This document shows positions 29,201 through 35,920 of a DNA stretch of 47,449 nt, piece after piece (position 1 is the stretch's first letter; each line of letters starts with the position of its first letter). The stretch covers positions 1 to 47,449 of the forward strand of contig VEQY01000020.1 in NCBI GenBank assembly GCA_018882965.1, written 5' to 3'. The DNA is from Mycobacterium sp. (GTDB taxonomy: Bacteria > Actinomycetota > Actinomycetes > Mycobacteriales > Mycobacteriaceae). Under the pieces are notes generated by a model. It was not told where the DNA came from and did not search any database. It saw nothing but the letters and a program-made list of their open reading frames with translations. A program made the translations under genes and the position numbers.

Positions 29201-29452
29201 GATCGGCCGGACCACGACGAGCTCGGTGGCGATCGGTGCGAGAACCAGATCGGCTTCGGCAACGACCTGGCGCAGCTCGGCTTCGATTCCGGCGGTGGTG
29301 ACCAGCTCTTCGAGATTGGCCAGCCAGGAGCTGGCACCCTGGCCCCCGAAGGCGACGGCGTAGGGTTCGCCGGCGAGCAGACGATCCACCAGAGCGGACT
29401 CGGCTTGGTCGGCGCCTTCGCCGTGCAGCCTGTCATGCTCGTGGATCGTCAC
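20219..29452 (-). CDS. fas: Type I fatty acid synthase
   Basis: Single chain of 3077 aa that makes C16-C26 acyl-CoA precursors of membrane lipids and mycolates. Domains in order: acetyltransferase (AGHSQG, Ser147), enoyl reductase (about 420-850), dehydratase (GDHNPIHTD near 1227), malonyl/palmitoyl transferase (CGHSVGEY, Ser1437), ACP (DGASSRRNQL, phosphopantetheine Ser1811), ketoreductase (VVTGASQGS near 2126) and ketosynthase (GACATAA, Cys2724; HDTSTLANDPNETE; HAKGGA). Each active-site motif is intact and no frameshift is seen. GTG 29452 is used because the M. tuberculosis protein begins TIHEHDR at this point; the open frame runs to 29554 without homology. GGAG lies ten bases upstream. The gene is followed closely by acpS. 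Confidence 0.98.
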   Translation of the reverse strand: MTIHEHDRLHGEGADQAESALVDRLLAGEPYAVAFGGQGASSWLANLEELVTTAGIEAELRQVVAEADLVLAPIATELVVVRPIGFEPMRWVRALAADEPVPSEHQLTSAAVSLPGILLTQIAAIRALARQGLDFAAAPPVALAGHSQGVLGEEALRAGGARDVDLLVLAQLIGAAGSLVARRRGIVALGDRSPMLSVTNADPERIEELLAEFARDIRTVLPPVLSIRNRRRSLVITGTPEQLSRFRLYCEQISEREAAERKNKIRGGAVFSPVFDPVAVEVGFHTPRLADGIEIVGTWAAAVGLDADLARSMTEAILIRPVDWVGAVTELERAGARWILDLGPGDILTRLTAPLIRGLGIGIVPAATRGGQRNLFTIGAAPEVAKPWSQYAPAVVRLPDGSLTLSTKFTRLTGRSPILLAGMTPTTVDPAIVAAATNGGHWAELAGGGQVTEEIFDRRIAELTDLLEPGRAAQFNALFLDPYLWKLQVGAKRLVQKARASGAPIDGLVISAGIPELDEAVELIDELGRAGLTHIAFKPGTVAQIRSVVRIAAEVPTRDVIVHIEGGRAGGHHSWEDLDDLLLSTYSELRARPNITICVGGGIGTPERGADYLTGRWSARYGYPVMPVDGVLLGTAAMACLESTTSPSVKRLLVDTQGTDHWVGAGKASGGMASGRSQLGADIHEIDNSASRCGRLLDEVAGDAEAVAQRRDEIIAAMAATAKPYFGDVADMTYLQWLRRYVELTVGTEVPTDAPWLDVSWRDRFAAMLQRAEARLNPAESGVIVTAFDATSEDGVRLLESPAAAIDALLSHYPDAATVLLHPADATFFVELCKSLGKPVNFVPVIDADVRRWWRSDSLWQAHDARYTADQVCIIPGPAAVGGITRLDEPVAELLDRFEKAAVDAVLETGAQPLPVASRLQVRTDVSGPLGIVLDSPDVLWAGRTETNPVHRLAPASGWQVHDSRTGAASATNHATGARLEVTGDGERVVLSVPLSGSWIDIAFTLPPTVVDGGAPVVATDDAAAAMRAVLAVAAGAERPEELPRVAGGTATITVDWDPERVADHTGVTATFGAPLAPTLYAVPDSLVGRCWPAVFAAIGAAITDSGFPVVEGLLSLVHLDHAIRLLRPLPTHPTRLVVTATPSPAVDTEVGRVVPVTVNVSDAAGAVLAVLEERFAVRGRTGPAKLTDPVRAGGAVSDATETPRRRRREVTVNAPVDMRPFAAVSGDHNPIHTDQTAALLAGLETPIVHGMWLSAAAQHAVTATDGKPAPPGRLVGWTARFLGMVRPGEEVDFRVERVGIDCGAEVVEVAARAHGELVMSATARLAAPKTAYAFPGQGIQHKGMGMEVRARSKAARKVWDRADRFTRDALGFSVLHVVRDNPTTLIAGSVHYQHPDGVLNLTQFTQVAMATVAAAQVAEMRENGAFVEDAIACGHSVGEYTALACVTGVYELEALLEVVFHRGSKMHDIVPRDEQGRSNYRLAAIRPSQIDLDDADVQNFVAEIATRTGEFLQIVNYNLRGSQYAIAGTVRGLQALEEEVEKRREATGGKRAYIQVPGIDVPFHSDVLRVGVDEFRRSLDRIMPWDKDPAILIGRYVPNLVPRLFSLDRDFIQEIRDLVPAEPLDDILADYDTWRTERPLEMGRRVVIELLAWQFASPVRWIETQDLLFIEEAAGGLGVERFVEIGVRSAPTVAGLATNTLKLPEFAYSTVEVLNIERDAEVLFATDSDPEPEAETEEAEEAAEVERAAAPSEAPAAPAAAAAPAGAPRPADITFDAADATCALIALSAKMRLDQIEAQDSIESITDGASSRRNQLLVDLGSELNLGAIDGAADADLASLRAQVSKLARTYKPFGPVLSDAVNDQLRSVLGPSGKRPAAVADRVRKTWELGEGWVRHVTVELALGTREGGSVRGGPLGGLHEGGLSDAAAVDAAVDAAVSAVAARRGIAVSLPSAGGPSAGVVDSAALTEFAETLTGRDGVLAAAARLVLDRLGLDDPVSAPQPATEAELVDLVANELGPDWPRLVAPAFDARKAVVFDDRWASAREDLVRLWLADEQDIDDDWQRLSERFEGAGHTVATQADWWRARALAEGRLVHATLYARIAAGAENPDTGRYGDEVAVVTGASQGSIAAAVVARLLDGGATVVATTSKLDEQRLDFYKALYRDNARFGAALWVVPANLASYADIDALVSWVGNDQTENLGPQAVHVKDAQTPTLLFPFAAPRVAGDLSEAGSRSELEMKVLLWAVERLIGGLSAVGAERDIAARLHVVLPGSPNRGMFGGDGAYGESKSALDAVVSRWSAESSWAQRVTLAHALIGWTRGTGLMGHNDVVVDAVEAAGVRTYSTDEMAAMLLGLCAPDARVAAAAAPLRVDFTGGLGDVELDLAELAASAREELAGAATGADTDVPGPGAIAALPSPPRGHRGAPAPVWPDLDVDPADLVVIVGAAELGPYGSSRTRFEMEVENSLSAAGVLELAWTTGLVTWEPDPKPGWYDTATGDLVDEAELIERYHDAVVERCGIREFVDDGFIDADHAAPLLVSVFLERDFSFTVSSEAEARAFEQFDPEHTAVRPVPDSADWEVIRKAGTEIRVPRKKKLTRSVGAQIPTGFDPKVWGISADMADSVDRVALWNIVATVDAFLSSGFTPAEVMRWVHPSQVASTQGTGMGGMTSMQRMFRGNLLGTPKPNDILQEVLPNVVAAHVMQSYVGGYGAMVHPVGACATAAVSVEEAVDKIRLGKAELVVAGGFDDLTEDAVIGFGDMAATADTEMMRARGISDSRFSRANDRRRLGFVEAEGGGTILLARGDLALKMGLPVLAVVAYAQSFADGVHTSIPAPGLGALAAGRGGRDSELSRSLSRLGLRADDIAVVSKHDTSTLANDPNETELHERLADALGRSAGAPLFVVSQKNLTGHAKGGAAVFQTVGLCQILRDGVIPPNRSLDCVDDELAVAGHLVWPRETLHLGGRFPIKAGLLTSLGFGHVSGLIALAHPEAFVAALTPEQRADYRQRSAARALAGQRRLAAAIAGGAPMYERPPGRRFDRDEPEKSQEAGMLLDPGSRLGADGAYRRFDIG

Positions 29453-29837
29453 CGGCGCTCGTCTCCATTCGTCGTTCGGGTCGCTGATGAGCGTCCCATA
29501 TCCGAGCCCGTTATTTCTGCCCGGGTTTGGGCGGCGGAACGATTCCGCGGGCAAGGCGAGGCGTAATTGGTAACGCGACGGCTAACACCCATCCCGGACC
29601 GCCCGGGCAAAGGGCCAGCCTGGGGGTGGTTACCGCTGAGTAAGGACAACACCGCAGTTCAGTGGCCGACCGTTACCGAATCGTTATCGACGATTTTCGG
29701 CTGCGGAGGTCCGGCCGAGGGCGCCGCGCGGGGAAATTCCGCGCGCGAATAACGGCACCGAGTTTGTGGGCCGTTCGCGGGGGTAAAAAACGCGCCGTAA
29801 CTTACTTTTCGGTAGGTTTTTCCCGGACGGATTCGCG
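29453..29837 (-). promoter_or_regulatory. fas upstream region with GGTAAC-type repeats and a palindrome
   Basis: This 385-base stretch is the longest gene-free region of the window. GTAAC/GTTAC motifs recur: GGTAAC at 29569-29574, GGTTACC at 29628-29634 and GTTACC at 29672-29677, with a related GTTATC at 29683-29688. A perfect palindrome GCGGAA-CGA-TTCCGC lies at 29534-29548. fas is controlled by the TetR-type regulator FasR in mycobacteria, so these are candidate FasR sites, but I cannot confirm the consensus from memory. A run of six A at 29785-29790 reads as T6 in the direction of transcription behind the DUF1906 gene, and might help end that transcript. No ORF with support is seen. Confidence 0.55.
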
Positions 29838-30560
29838 TCAATCCCACTGCCCGAATTGCGGCTTGAGAATGTTGTTCAGATCGACACCGACACCGGCCAC
29901 ACTGCGGGCGTCGATCTCGAACTGGTGCAGGTGCGCGGCCGGGTGCACGAAACCGCGCGGAGAGCCCCAGTTGTGCTGCCAGAACCACGAACCCAGACCG
30001 TCCTGCAGCGCCCAGTCGATGGTCTTGGAGTTGGCATAGATCCCCACTCGCTGATGCCCGATCACCGACTCCCAGGCGCGCAGATAGGGAGCGACCTGCT
30101 GGCGGTACTGCTCGGCGGTCGGGTTGTCGTCGATCGAGACGTAGATCGGCGCTCCGGTGGGCCCGCCGGCGGCGGTGTGCAACTCCCAGCCGCGCTTGGC
30201 GTGGGCGATACCGGCGGACTGACCACCCAACCAATCGGCGGTGGCCTGCTTGCCGAACTGATAGTTGGAGACGATCTTCAGGCCGGCCTGGTAGAGGTCG
30301 CGCGCCTCGGGGAGCTGAATCGGCTTGCCCAGCATCCACTCTGCCCCCGGACGCCGGTCAGAGACATAGCGGATCGCGCCGAGTGCGCCCGCGGCCTTGA
30401 TGTCGGCGGCCTTGAGCACCCCGGCGGCGTAGTCGAGCAGCAGCCCCAGGGACTCGCCGTGCGCGACCGTCGGGTTCAGCCCGGCGTTCAGCGCACCCAA
30501 GCTCAGCGCGGCCGGGGTGGCGGCGGCGAACTTCAGCACGTCACGACGCGACACAGGCAT
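29838..30560 (-). CDS. Tat-exported DUF1906 glycoside-hydrolase-like protein (Rv2525c-like)
   Basis: Protein of 240 aa. The N-terminus MPVSRRDVLKFAAATPAALS has a twin-arginine signal (SRRDVLKF), with a cut expected near VAHGES. The mature part is a DUF1906 TIM-barrel-like domain: LDYAAGVLKAADIKAAG, IRYVSDRRPGAEWMLGKP, PIYVSIDDNP, RVGIYANSKTIDWAL and SWFWQHNWGSP. The acidic IDDNP loop corresponds to the active site in related glycoside hydrolases. The M. tuberculosis counterpart is a known Tat substrate of the cell envelope whose loss alters beta-lactam response. TACGCT (30568-30573, reverse strand) lies seven bases before the ATG (leaderless). It lies upstream of and colinear with fas. Confidence 0.92.
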   Translation of the reverse strand: MPVSRRDVLKFAAATPAALSLGALNAGLNPTVAHGESLGLLLDYAAGVLKAADIKAAGALGAIRYVSDRRPGAEWMLGKPIQLPEARDLYQAGLKIVSNYQFGKQATADWLGGQSAGIAHAKRGWELHTAAGGPTGAPIYVSIDDNPTAEQYRQQVAPYLRAWESVIGHQRVGIYANSKTIDWALQDGLGSWFWQHNWGSPRGFVHPAAHLHQFEIDARSVAGVGVDLNNILKPQFGQWD

Positions 30561-30628
30561 GTAGTTCAGCGTAGGGCAGCTTCGCCGCGATCCCGGGATT
30601 GGCGAGGGTTACAGCTGCGTCACGATCA

Positions 30629-32965
30629 TCAACCCGCCGAAGAACGCGCCGCCTCCAGAAGCAGGCGGCGTTCGGCTGCCGCCACGTTGCGCCGGGTCCG
30701 CTGCGCCACGTCCGGGGTGACCGAGATCGACGTGATCCCCATGCGCACAAGGTGTTCGGCGAAATCCGGTCTGGTCGACGGCGCCTGACCGCACAGCGAC
30801 GCGGTGATGCCGAGCCGTCGGGCGGTGCTGATGATCTGCCCGATCGCATCGAGAACCGCCGCGTCGGACTCGTCGTAGAGTTCGGCACAAAGGTCCGAGT
30901 CGCGATCCACCCCGAGCATCAACTGCGTCAGATCGTTACTGCCGATCGACACCCCGTCGATTCCCGCCCCGACGTACTCGGGCAGCCAATAGACCACCGA
31001 GGGCACCTCGGCCATCACCCAGCGGTGCAGGCCCCGCTGGCTGCCCAGCGGGCTGGCGTCGATCAGCTCCAGACACTTCTCAAGCTCCCACTTGGTGCGC
31101 ACGAAGGGGATCATGATGTGCACGTTGGGGTTGCGTTCACGAACGCGGGCCAGCGCGGTCAGTTCCAAATTGAACAGGTCCGGGTTGCTGACGTAGCGGT
31201 AGCAGCCCCGGTAGCCGATCATCGGGTTGTGCTCCTCGGGCTCGTAATCCTGCCCGCCCTGCAGATTGCGGAACTCGTTGGTGCGGAAGTCCGAAGCGCG
31301 GTAGACGACCGGCCGCGGCGTGAACGCGGCGGCGATGCGGCCGACGGCGGCGGCCAGGGAGTCCACCAGCCCGTCCTGCTCGCCGTGCGCGATCAGGTCG
31401 CGCGGATGACGGTTTCGCAGCGCGTCGGTGAGGATCAACTCGGCCCGCAGCAGACCCACGCCGTCGACGTCGAGTTTGGCGGCCTCCTCGGCCTTGTCGG
31501 GCATGGCGACGTTGACGTAGATCCTCGTGGCGGTCACCTCGACGGCCGGCGCGGCGGTGACCATCACGGGCGTCGCCTGTGCGCCGCCGGTGGCGTCGTC
31601 GCGGACCCGGCCGGACAGCACCCGCCCGTGGGTCCCGTCGACGGTGACCACCGCGCCGTCGCTGAGGTCCTTGGTCGCGGTGCGGGCACCGACGATGCAG
31701 GGCACGCCGAGTTCGCGGGCGACGATCGCCGCATGGCAGGTCATGCCGCCGGTGTCGGTCACCAACGCCGCGGCGCGGCGCATTGTGGGCAGCCAGTCGG
31801 GGTTGGTCATCTGCGCGACCAGGACCTCCCCGTCCTGCAGACGCCCGCCCTCGGCGACGTCGGCGAGCACCCGCACGGTGCCCGAGGCCTGGCCGGGCAC
31901 CGCGGGCAGGCCCTGGACGAGGATCTCGTGGCTTTCCGGAGCCGGCTTCCCGGCGCGATGCAGGGTGGTGATCGGCCGGGTCTGCACGATCCAGGTCTTG
32001 CCGCCCGCGATCGCCCACTCGGTGTCCTGCGGACAGCCGGCGTGGCGCTCGCTGCGCATCGCGATCTCGGCGATCGTGCGCACCTCGTCGTCGTTGAGCA
32101 CCTGCGCGTTGGCCTCGGCTTCGCTGAGATCGACGGTCTGGTCGTTGCCGTCGGCTCCGCGGATGATCTTGAAGGACTTGTAACCGATTCGGCGGGAGAG
32201 GATTTCACCGCTCTTGGACACCACGTAGGTGTCGGGCTCGACCGATCCGGACACCACCACCTCGCCCTGACCGAAAGCGCCCTCCACGACTACCCGGTCG
32301 GTGGCGTCGGTGGTGGGGTCGGCGGTGAACGCGACACCGGAACGCTCGGAGGCGATCATCTGCTGGACCACGACGGCCATCGCCGGGTCGGCGGTGAAGC
32401 CCCGGCTGGCCCGGTAGGCGACCACGCGCGGCCCGAAGAGCGACGCCCAGCAGCGCTGGACGGCGTCGATGAGGCTGTGCTCGCCGGAGATGTTGGTGAA
32501 GGTCGCGTTCATCCCGGCGAAGGACGCGTCCGCCCCGTCCTCGCCGGTGGCCGAGGACCGCACCGCGACGATCACGTTGCCGGCACCGTTGGATCCCATC
32601 TGCCGGTAGGCGGCCAGGATGCGGTCGCGGACGTCCTCGGCCATGCCGGCCGCCAGCACGGTGGCCTTCAGCGCCTCGCACATCCCGGTGAACCGATCCT
32701 GGTCGGCGACCGCGGCCATCGCCTCGCGGTGGGCGGTGGTGAGCTGTTCGGCGACGCCGGCGGCTCGCATCGACGCCAGGTAGGAGTCGCGTAGCACCAC
32801 GAAACCGGGTGGCACCGGCAAGCCGGCGGCCACCATCTCGCCCATGTTGGCGCCCTTGCCGCCGGCCTTCTCGGCGTCGCCCATGCCCAGCGCGCTGATG
32901 TCCCTGACGTAGTCGGCGGCCGTGGCACCGGGTGGGGCGGTCGACTCGGCGGTGGTGCGGGACAT
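30629..32965 (-). CDS. ppsA: Phosphoenolpyruvate synthase
   Basis: Protein of 778 aa. It makes PEP from pyruvate and ATP (with AMP and phosphate), a gluconeogenic step. The N-terminal ATP/pyruvate-binding domain has GGKGANMGEM and VRSSATGEDGADASFAGMNATF. The central phosphohistidine domain has GGMTCHAAIVARELGVPCIV (His411), and the C-terminal PEP-binding barrel ends with GSNDLTQLMLGVDRDS and SLCGQAPS (conserved Cys). It is full length like the E. coli enzyme rather than the shorter PPDK form. ATG 32965 follows GAGGAGGGG. Two DosR-like palindromes in the 118-base upstream gap place it in the dormancy cluster, where it would redirect pyruvate when respiration is limited. Confidence 0.94.
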   Translation of the reverse strand: MSRTTAESTAPPGATAADYVRDISALGMGDAEKAGGKGANMGEMVAAGLPVPPGFVVLRDSYLASMRAAGVAEQLTTAHREAMAAVADQDRFTGMCEALKATVLAAGMAEDVRDRILAAYRQMGSNGAGNVIVAVRSSATGEDGADASFAGMNATFTNISGEHSLIDAVQRCWASLFGPRVVAYRASRGFTADPAMAVVVQQMIASERSGVAFTADPTTDATDRVVVEGAFGQGEVVVSGSVEPDTYVVSKSGEILSRRIGYKSFKIIRGADGNDQTVDLSEAEANAQVLNDDEVRTIAEIAMRSERHAGCPQDTEWAIAGGKTWIVQTRPITTLHRAGKPAPESHEILVQGLPAVPGQASGTVRVLADVAEGGRLQDGEVLVAQMTNPDWLPTMRRAAALVTDTGGMTCHAAIVARELGVPCIVGARTATKDLSDGAVVTVDGTHGRVLSGRVRDDATGGAQATPVMVTAAPAVEVTATRIYVNVAMPDKAEEAAKLDVDGVGLLRAELILTDALRNRHPRDLIAHGEQDGLVDSLAAAVGRIAAAFTPRPVVYRASDFRTNEFRNLQGGQDYEPEEHNPMIGYRGCYRYVSNPDLFNLELTALARVRERNPNVHIMIPFVRTKWELEKCLELIDASPLGSQRGLHRWVMAEVPSVVYWLPEYVGAGIDGVSIGSNDLTQLMLGVDRDSDLCAELYDESDAAVLDAIGQIISTARRLGITASLCGQAPSTRPDFAEHLVRMGITSISVTPDVAQRTRRNVAAAERRLLLEAARSSAG

Positions 32966-33030
32966 ACGCCCCTCCTCGGACTGGGGTCGGCAGACCCTTT
33001 GATCCTGCACCACGACCCCCGGCTGCGGCA

Positions 33031-33068
33031 GTGGTCTTTCGGGCCACCGGCGGTGGGTCCAAAGACCC
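33031..33068 (-). promoter_or_regulatory. Two DosR-like boxes upstream of ppsA
   Basis: Box 1 (33031-33047) is GTGGTCTTTCGGGCCAC. Box 2 (33055-33068) reads GGGTCTTTGGACCC on the transcribed strand. Both are close to the DosR consensus GGGACTTTNGTCCC/GGCCC, and their centres are about two helical turns apart (22-23 bases), matching the tandem boxes common in this regulon. They lie 66-103 bases before the ppsA start. Confidence 0.6.
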
Positions 33069-33083
33069 CCGGACGCCCGCGAC

Positions 33084-33710
33084 CTAGGCGGCCTGCTCGG
33101 CGCGTCGCTTGATGCCCTGCAGCATGCCGCGGGTCAGCAGCGACAGCACGGGTCCGGCCGCCTCGCCGGCCAGCGTCTCGCCGGGCACGCTCGTGCGGGA
33201 GCGGGTGCGCACCAGCAACCGACACCGGTCCGCTCCGTAGGCCATGGCGTGAAACGACCACACCCCGTCCCAGGGCAGGTGCGGCGGGAGCATGCGCAGC
33301 ACGATCGACTGCCCCTCGATCAACTGCGCCACCGGCAGCGTAAGGCCGTCGCGAAGGCCCAGCCAGCCCCGGGGCGCCAGCCGAACCTGCTCGCCGACGG
33401 CCAGGCGCTGCCACTCCGGGTGGATGCGGTCAGCGTTGCGGTAGCGCAGGCCGAGCAGGTTCTCCAGGCGCTCGAAGCTGTACAACCCGCCGCGGTCCTG
33501 ACCGATCTGCACCAGCCACGGCCACACCGCCGCGGCCGACGCCTCGATCCAGATGCCCTCGGTGGTCTGCGTTGCGGGCTCCCCGATCATCTCGTCGCCG
33601 GGCAGCGGGGTCTGACACTCCTCCTTGGTGGTGCCCCAGTTGCGGTAGAAGCGCCGCGCCGCGTACAGCCCCGCTCCGGCCAGGCCGGAGCCGACCATGC
33701 CCATCCACAT
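33084..33710 (-). CDS. SRPBCC/START-like domain protein with N-terminal hydrophobic segment
   Basis: Protein of 208 aa from ATG 33710 (220 aa from ATG 33746). The first residues [22 protein letters not shown] form a short membrane or signal-anchor segment. [39 protein letters not shown] is the start of an SRPBCC (polyketide cyclase-like) helix-grip fold able to hold a hydrophobic ligand. [22 protein letters not shown] and a basic helix end the protein. No ligand is known. I prefer 33710 because GGGGAG precedes it, whereas the upstream ATG has no ribosome-binding site and lies five bases from a DosR-like box. The gene lies between ppsA and the divergent fusion gene and is probably part of the dormancy island. 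Confidence 0.7.
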   Translation of the reverse strand: MWMGMVGSGLAGAGLYAARRFYRNWGTTKEECQTPLPGDEMIGEPATQTTEGIWIEASAAAVWPWLVQIGQDRGGLYSFERLENLLGLRYRNADRIHPEWQRLAVGEQVRLAPRGWLGLRDGLTLPVAQLIEGQSIVLRMLPPHLPWDGVWSFHAMAYGADRCRLLVRTRSRTSVPGETLAGEAAGPVLSLLTRGMLQGIKRRAEQAA

Positions 33711-33751
33711 CAGCCCAGTCTCCCCAAGGCGCCGAACGACCCGCATCGAGG

Positions 33752-33765
33752 GTGACTTCAGGCCC
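33752..33765. promoter_or_regulatory. DosR-like box between the START-like gene and the fusion gene
   Basis: GTGACTTCAGGCCC differs from GGGACTTNNGGCCC at only one of its defined positions. It lies 87 bases before ATG 33853 and 41 bases beyond ATG 33710 in the other direction. It most likely drives the rightward operon; leftward use is possible. AGGGAATTCCCT (33811-33822), a perfect 12-bp palindrome, lies downstream but does not match the DosR core. Confidence 0.65.
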
Positions 33766-33852
33766 TACCCCGCACCCGCACTGACGTGGTCGAATGACGG
33801 CAGGAACGGCAGGGAATTCCCTCAGCGACGCCGACCGAAAAGGGGGATCGCC

Positions 33853-35889
33853 ATGACCCGGAGCACAGGAATCCGCAGACAGCACCCGCGCCGGGTGTTT
33901 CGTGACCGGCGCGAGGCCGGGCAGGTGCTCGCCGGCATGCTGCAGAGCTACCGGGGCCGACCCGACGTGGTGGTGCTGGGTCTGGCCCGCGGCGGCATAC
34001 CGGTGGCCTACGAGGTGGCCGCCTCGCTGGGCGTGCCGCTGGACGCGTTCATCGTCCGCAAACTCGGCGCTCCCGGCCACGAGGAGTTCGCGGTGGGCGC
34101 CCTGGCCAGCGGCGGCCGGGTGGTGGTCAACGACGACGTGCTGCGCGGCCTGCGCGTGACTCCCGATCAGCTGCGCGAGATCGCCGACCGCGAGGCCCGC
34201 GAGCTGATCCGCCGGGAGGCCGCCTACCGCGGCGGGCGCCCGCCGCTCGACGTCACCGGTAAGACGGTGATCCTCGTCGACGACGGGCTGGCAACCGGCT
34301 CGAGCATGCTGGCCGCCGTGCAGGCGCTGCGCGACTGCGAACCGGCCGAGATCGTGATCGCGGTACCCGCAGCGCCGGAGTCGACGTGCCGGGAATTCGC
34401 CGGGATCGTCGAGGACGTGGTGTGCGCCTCGATGCCGACGCCGTTTTTGGCCGTCGGTGAGTCGTTCTGGGATTTCCGCCAGACCACCGATGAAGAGGTG
34501 CGCGAGTTTCTGGCCAAACCCACCACCGGCCAGCCGCCGGCCGTGCTGTCGCGGCCGGCCGACCTGGTCGCCGAGGCGGCCATCGACGCGCCGGGCGGGG
34601 TGCCGCCCCGCGCGGTTCTCGAGGACCTCATCGGCGACGCGCGGGTAGTCCTGATCGGCGAGAGCTCGCACGGTACCCATGAGTTCTACGACGCACGCGC
34701 GGAGATCACCAAGTGGCTCATCGAGGAGAAGGGCTTCAATGCCGTTGCTGCAGAGGCTGATTGGCCTGACGCCTACCGGGTGAACCGCTACGTGCGCGGC
34801 ACCGGTGACGACCAGTCCCCCGAGGAGGCGCTGCGCGGCTTCCAGCGCTTCCCGGCCTGGATGTGGCGCAACACCGTCGTGCGGGACTTCGTGGGATGGC
34901 TGCGCTGGCACAACGGCCGCTGCACGGCCGACGGCCGCCGCCAGACCGGTTTCTACGGGCTGGACCTCTACAGCCTGCACCGCTCCATGGACGAGGTGAT
35001 CGGCTACCTCGAGCGGGTGGACCCCGCCGCCGCGGCGCGGGCACGCGCCCGCTACGCCTGCTTCGATCACTCCGACGGCGAGGACGGCCAGGCGTACGGC
35101 TATGCGGCGGCATTCGGCGCCGGTCCGAACTGCGAACGTCAGGCGGTCGAGCAGCTCATCGAGTTGCAGCGCAACACCGCGGAGTACCTGCGCCACGACG
35201 GCGAGCCGGCCGAGGACGAACTGTTCTACGCCCAGCAGAACGCTGCGACGGTGCGCAACGCCGAGGCCTACTACCGCGGCATGTTCCGCGGCCGGGTCAC
35301 CTCCTGGAACATGCGCGACGCCCACATGGCGCAGACCCTCACCGCACTGCTCGGGCACCTGGACCGCCACGGCGGCCCGGAGCCGGCCAAGGTCGTGGTG
35401 TGGGCGCACAACTCGCACGTCGGCGACGCCAGGGCCACCGAGGTGTCCGCCGACGGCCAGCTGACGATCGGGCAGCTCGCCCGCGAACAGTTCGGTGAGG
35501 ACTGCCGGCTGATCGGTTTCTCCACCTACCGCGGCACCGTGACCGCGGCCAGCGACTGGGGCGGAGTCGCCGAACGCAAGGTGGTGCGGCCCGCGCTGGC
35601 GGGCAGCATCGAGGAGTTGCTGCACGAGACCGGCAGGGACGCGTTCATCGTGGCGATGCACGACGGCTCACCGGCCGCCGGCGCGCTGGAGGTGGTGCGG
35701 CTGGGCCGCGCGATCGGGGTGATCTACCTACCGCAGACCGAGCGGCAAAGTCACTACTTCCATGTCCGACCGTCCGACCAGTTCGATGCGATGATTCACA
35801 TCGACTCCTCTCGGGCGCTGGAGCCGTTGGAGCCGACCAGCGTGTGGGTGGCCGGGGAGAACCCGGAGACCTTCCCGACCGGGCTGTAG
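33853..35889 (+). CDS. Phosphoribosyltransferase-erythromycin esterase fusion (Rv2030c-like)
   Basis: Protein of 678 aa (M. tuberculosis Rv2030c is about 681). Residues ~20-230 form a type I phosphoribosyltransferase with the PRPP loop [14 protein letters not shown]. Residues ~250-675 form an erythromycin-esterase-like domain with [20 protein letters not shown] and AEADWPD, the His/Glu active-site residues of that EreA/TIKI-like fold, plus [12 protein letters not shown]. Neither a base substrate nor an ester substrate is known; antibiotic hydrolysis should not be assumed. Both catalytic cores look intact. AGGGGGA precedes ATG 33853 and a DosR-like box lies upstream. It heads the run pfkB-usp-devR-devS. 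In M. tuberculosis this gene is one of the strongly hypoxia-induced genes. Confidence 0.9.
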   Translation: MTRSTGIRRQHPRRVFRDRREAGQVLAGMLQSYRGRPDVVVLGLARGGIPVAYEVAASLGVPLDAFIVRKLGAPGHEEFAVGALASGGRVVVNDDVLRGLRVTPDQLREIADREARELIRREAAYRGGRPPLDVTGKTVILVDDGLATGSSMLAAVQALRDCEPAEIVIAVPAAPESTCREFAGIVEDVVCASMPTPFLAVGESFWDFRQTTDEEVREFLAKPTTGQPPAVLSRPADLVAEAAIDAPGGVPPRAVLEDLIGDARVVLIGESSHGTHEFYDARAEITKWLIEEKGFNAVAAEADWPDAYRVNRYVRGTGDDQSPEEALRGFQRFPAWMWRNTVVRDFVGWLRWHNGRCTADGRRQTGFYGLDLYSLHRSMDEVIGYLERVDPAAAARARARYACFDHSDGEDGQAYGYAAAFGAGPNCERQAVEQLIELQRNTAEYLRHDGEPAEDELFYAQQNAATVRNAEAYYRGMFRGRVTSWNMRDAHMAQTLTALLGHLDRHGGPEPAKVVVWAHNSHVGDARATEVSADGQLTIGQLAREQFGEDCRLIGFSTYRGTVTAASDWGGVAERKVVRPALAGSIEELLHETGRDAFIVAMHDGSPAAGALEVVRLGRAIGVIYLPQTERQSHYFHVRPSDQFDAMIHIDSSRALEPLEPTSVWVAGENPETFPTGL

Positions 35890-35920
35890 TGCACGAAGGG
35901 CGAACCGTGGACTTGCGCCG

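Noticed and set aside
20063..29566. Very long rightward open frames antisense to fas (20063-22795, 24758-26695, 26864-29566)
   Set aside because: They are mirror frames of a high-GC gene: Gly/Arg/His/Gln-rich, with no domain signature, and every Fas active-site motif is on the other strand.
30599..32794. Rightward 731-codon frame over ppsA
   Set aside because: Shadow of ppsA without any recognisable domain; rich in Gly, His, Asp and Val as expected for antisense high-GC coding DNA.
33811..33822. AGGGAATTCCCT palindrome as another DosR box
   Set aside because: It is symmetric but lacks the ACTTT/AAAGT core of DosR boxes and lies close to the start codon.
33430..35661. Leftward open frame of 743 codons over the phosphoribosyltransferase-esterase gene
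   Set aside because: Low-complexity shadow frame; the rightward frame carries intact PRPP and esterase motifs.
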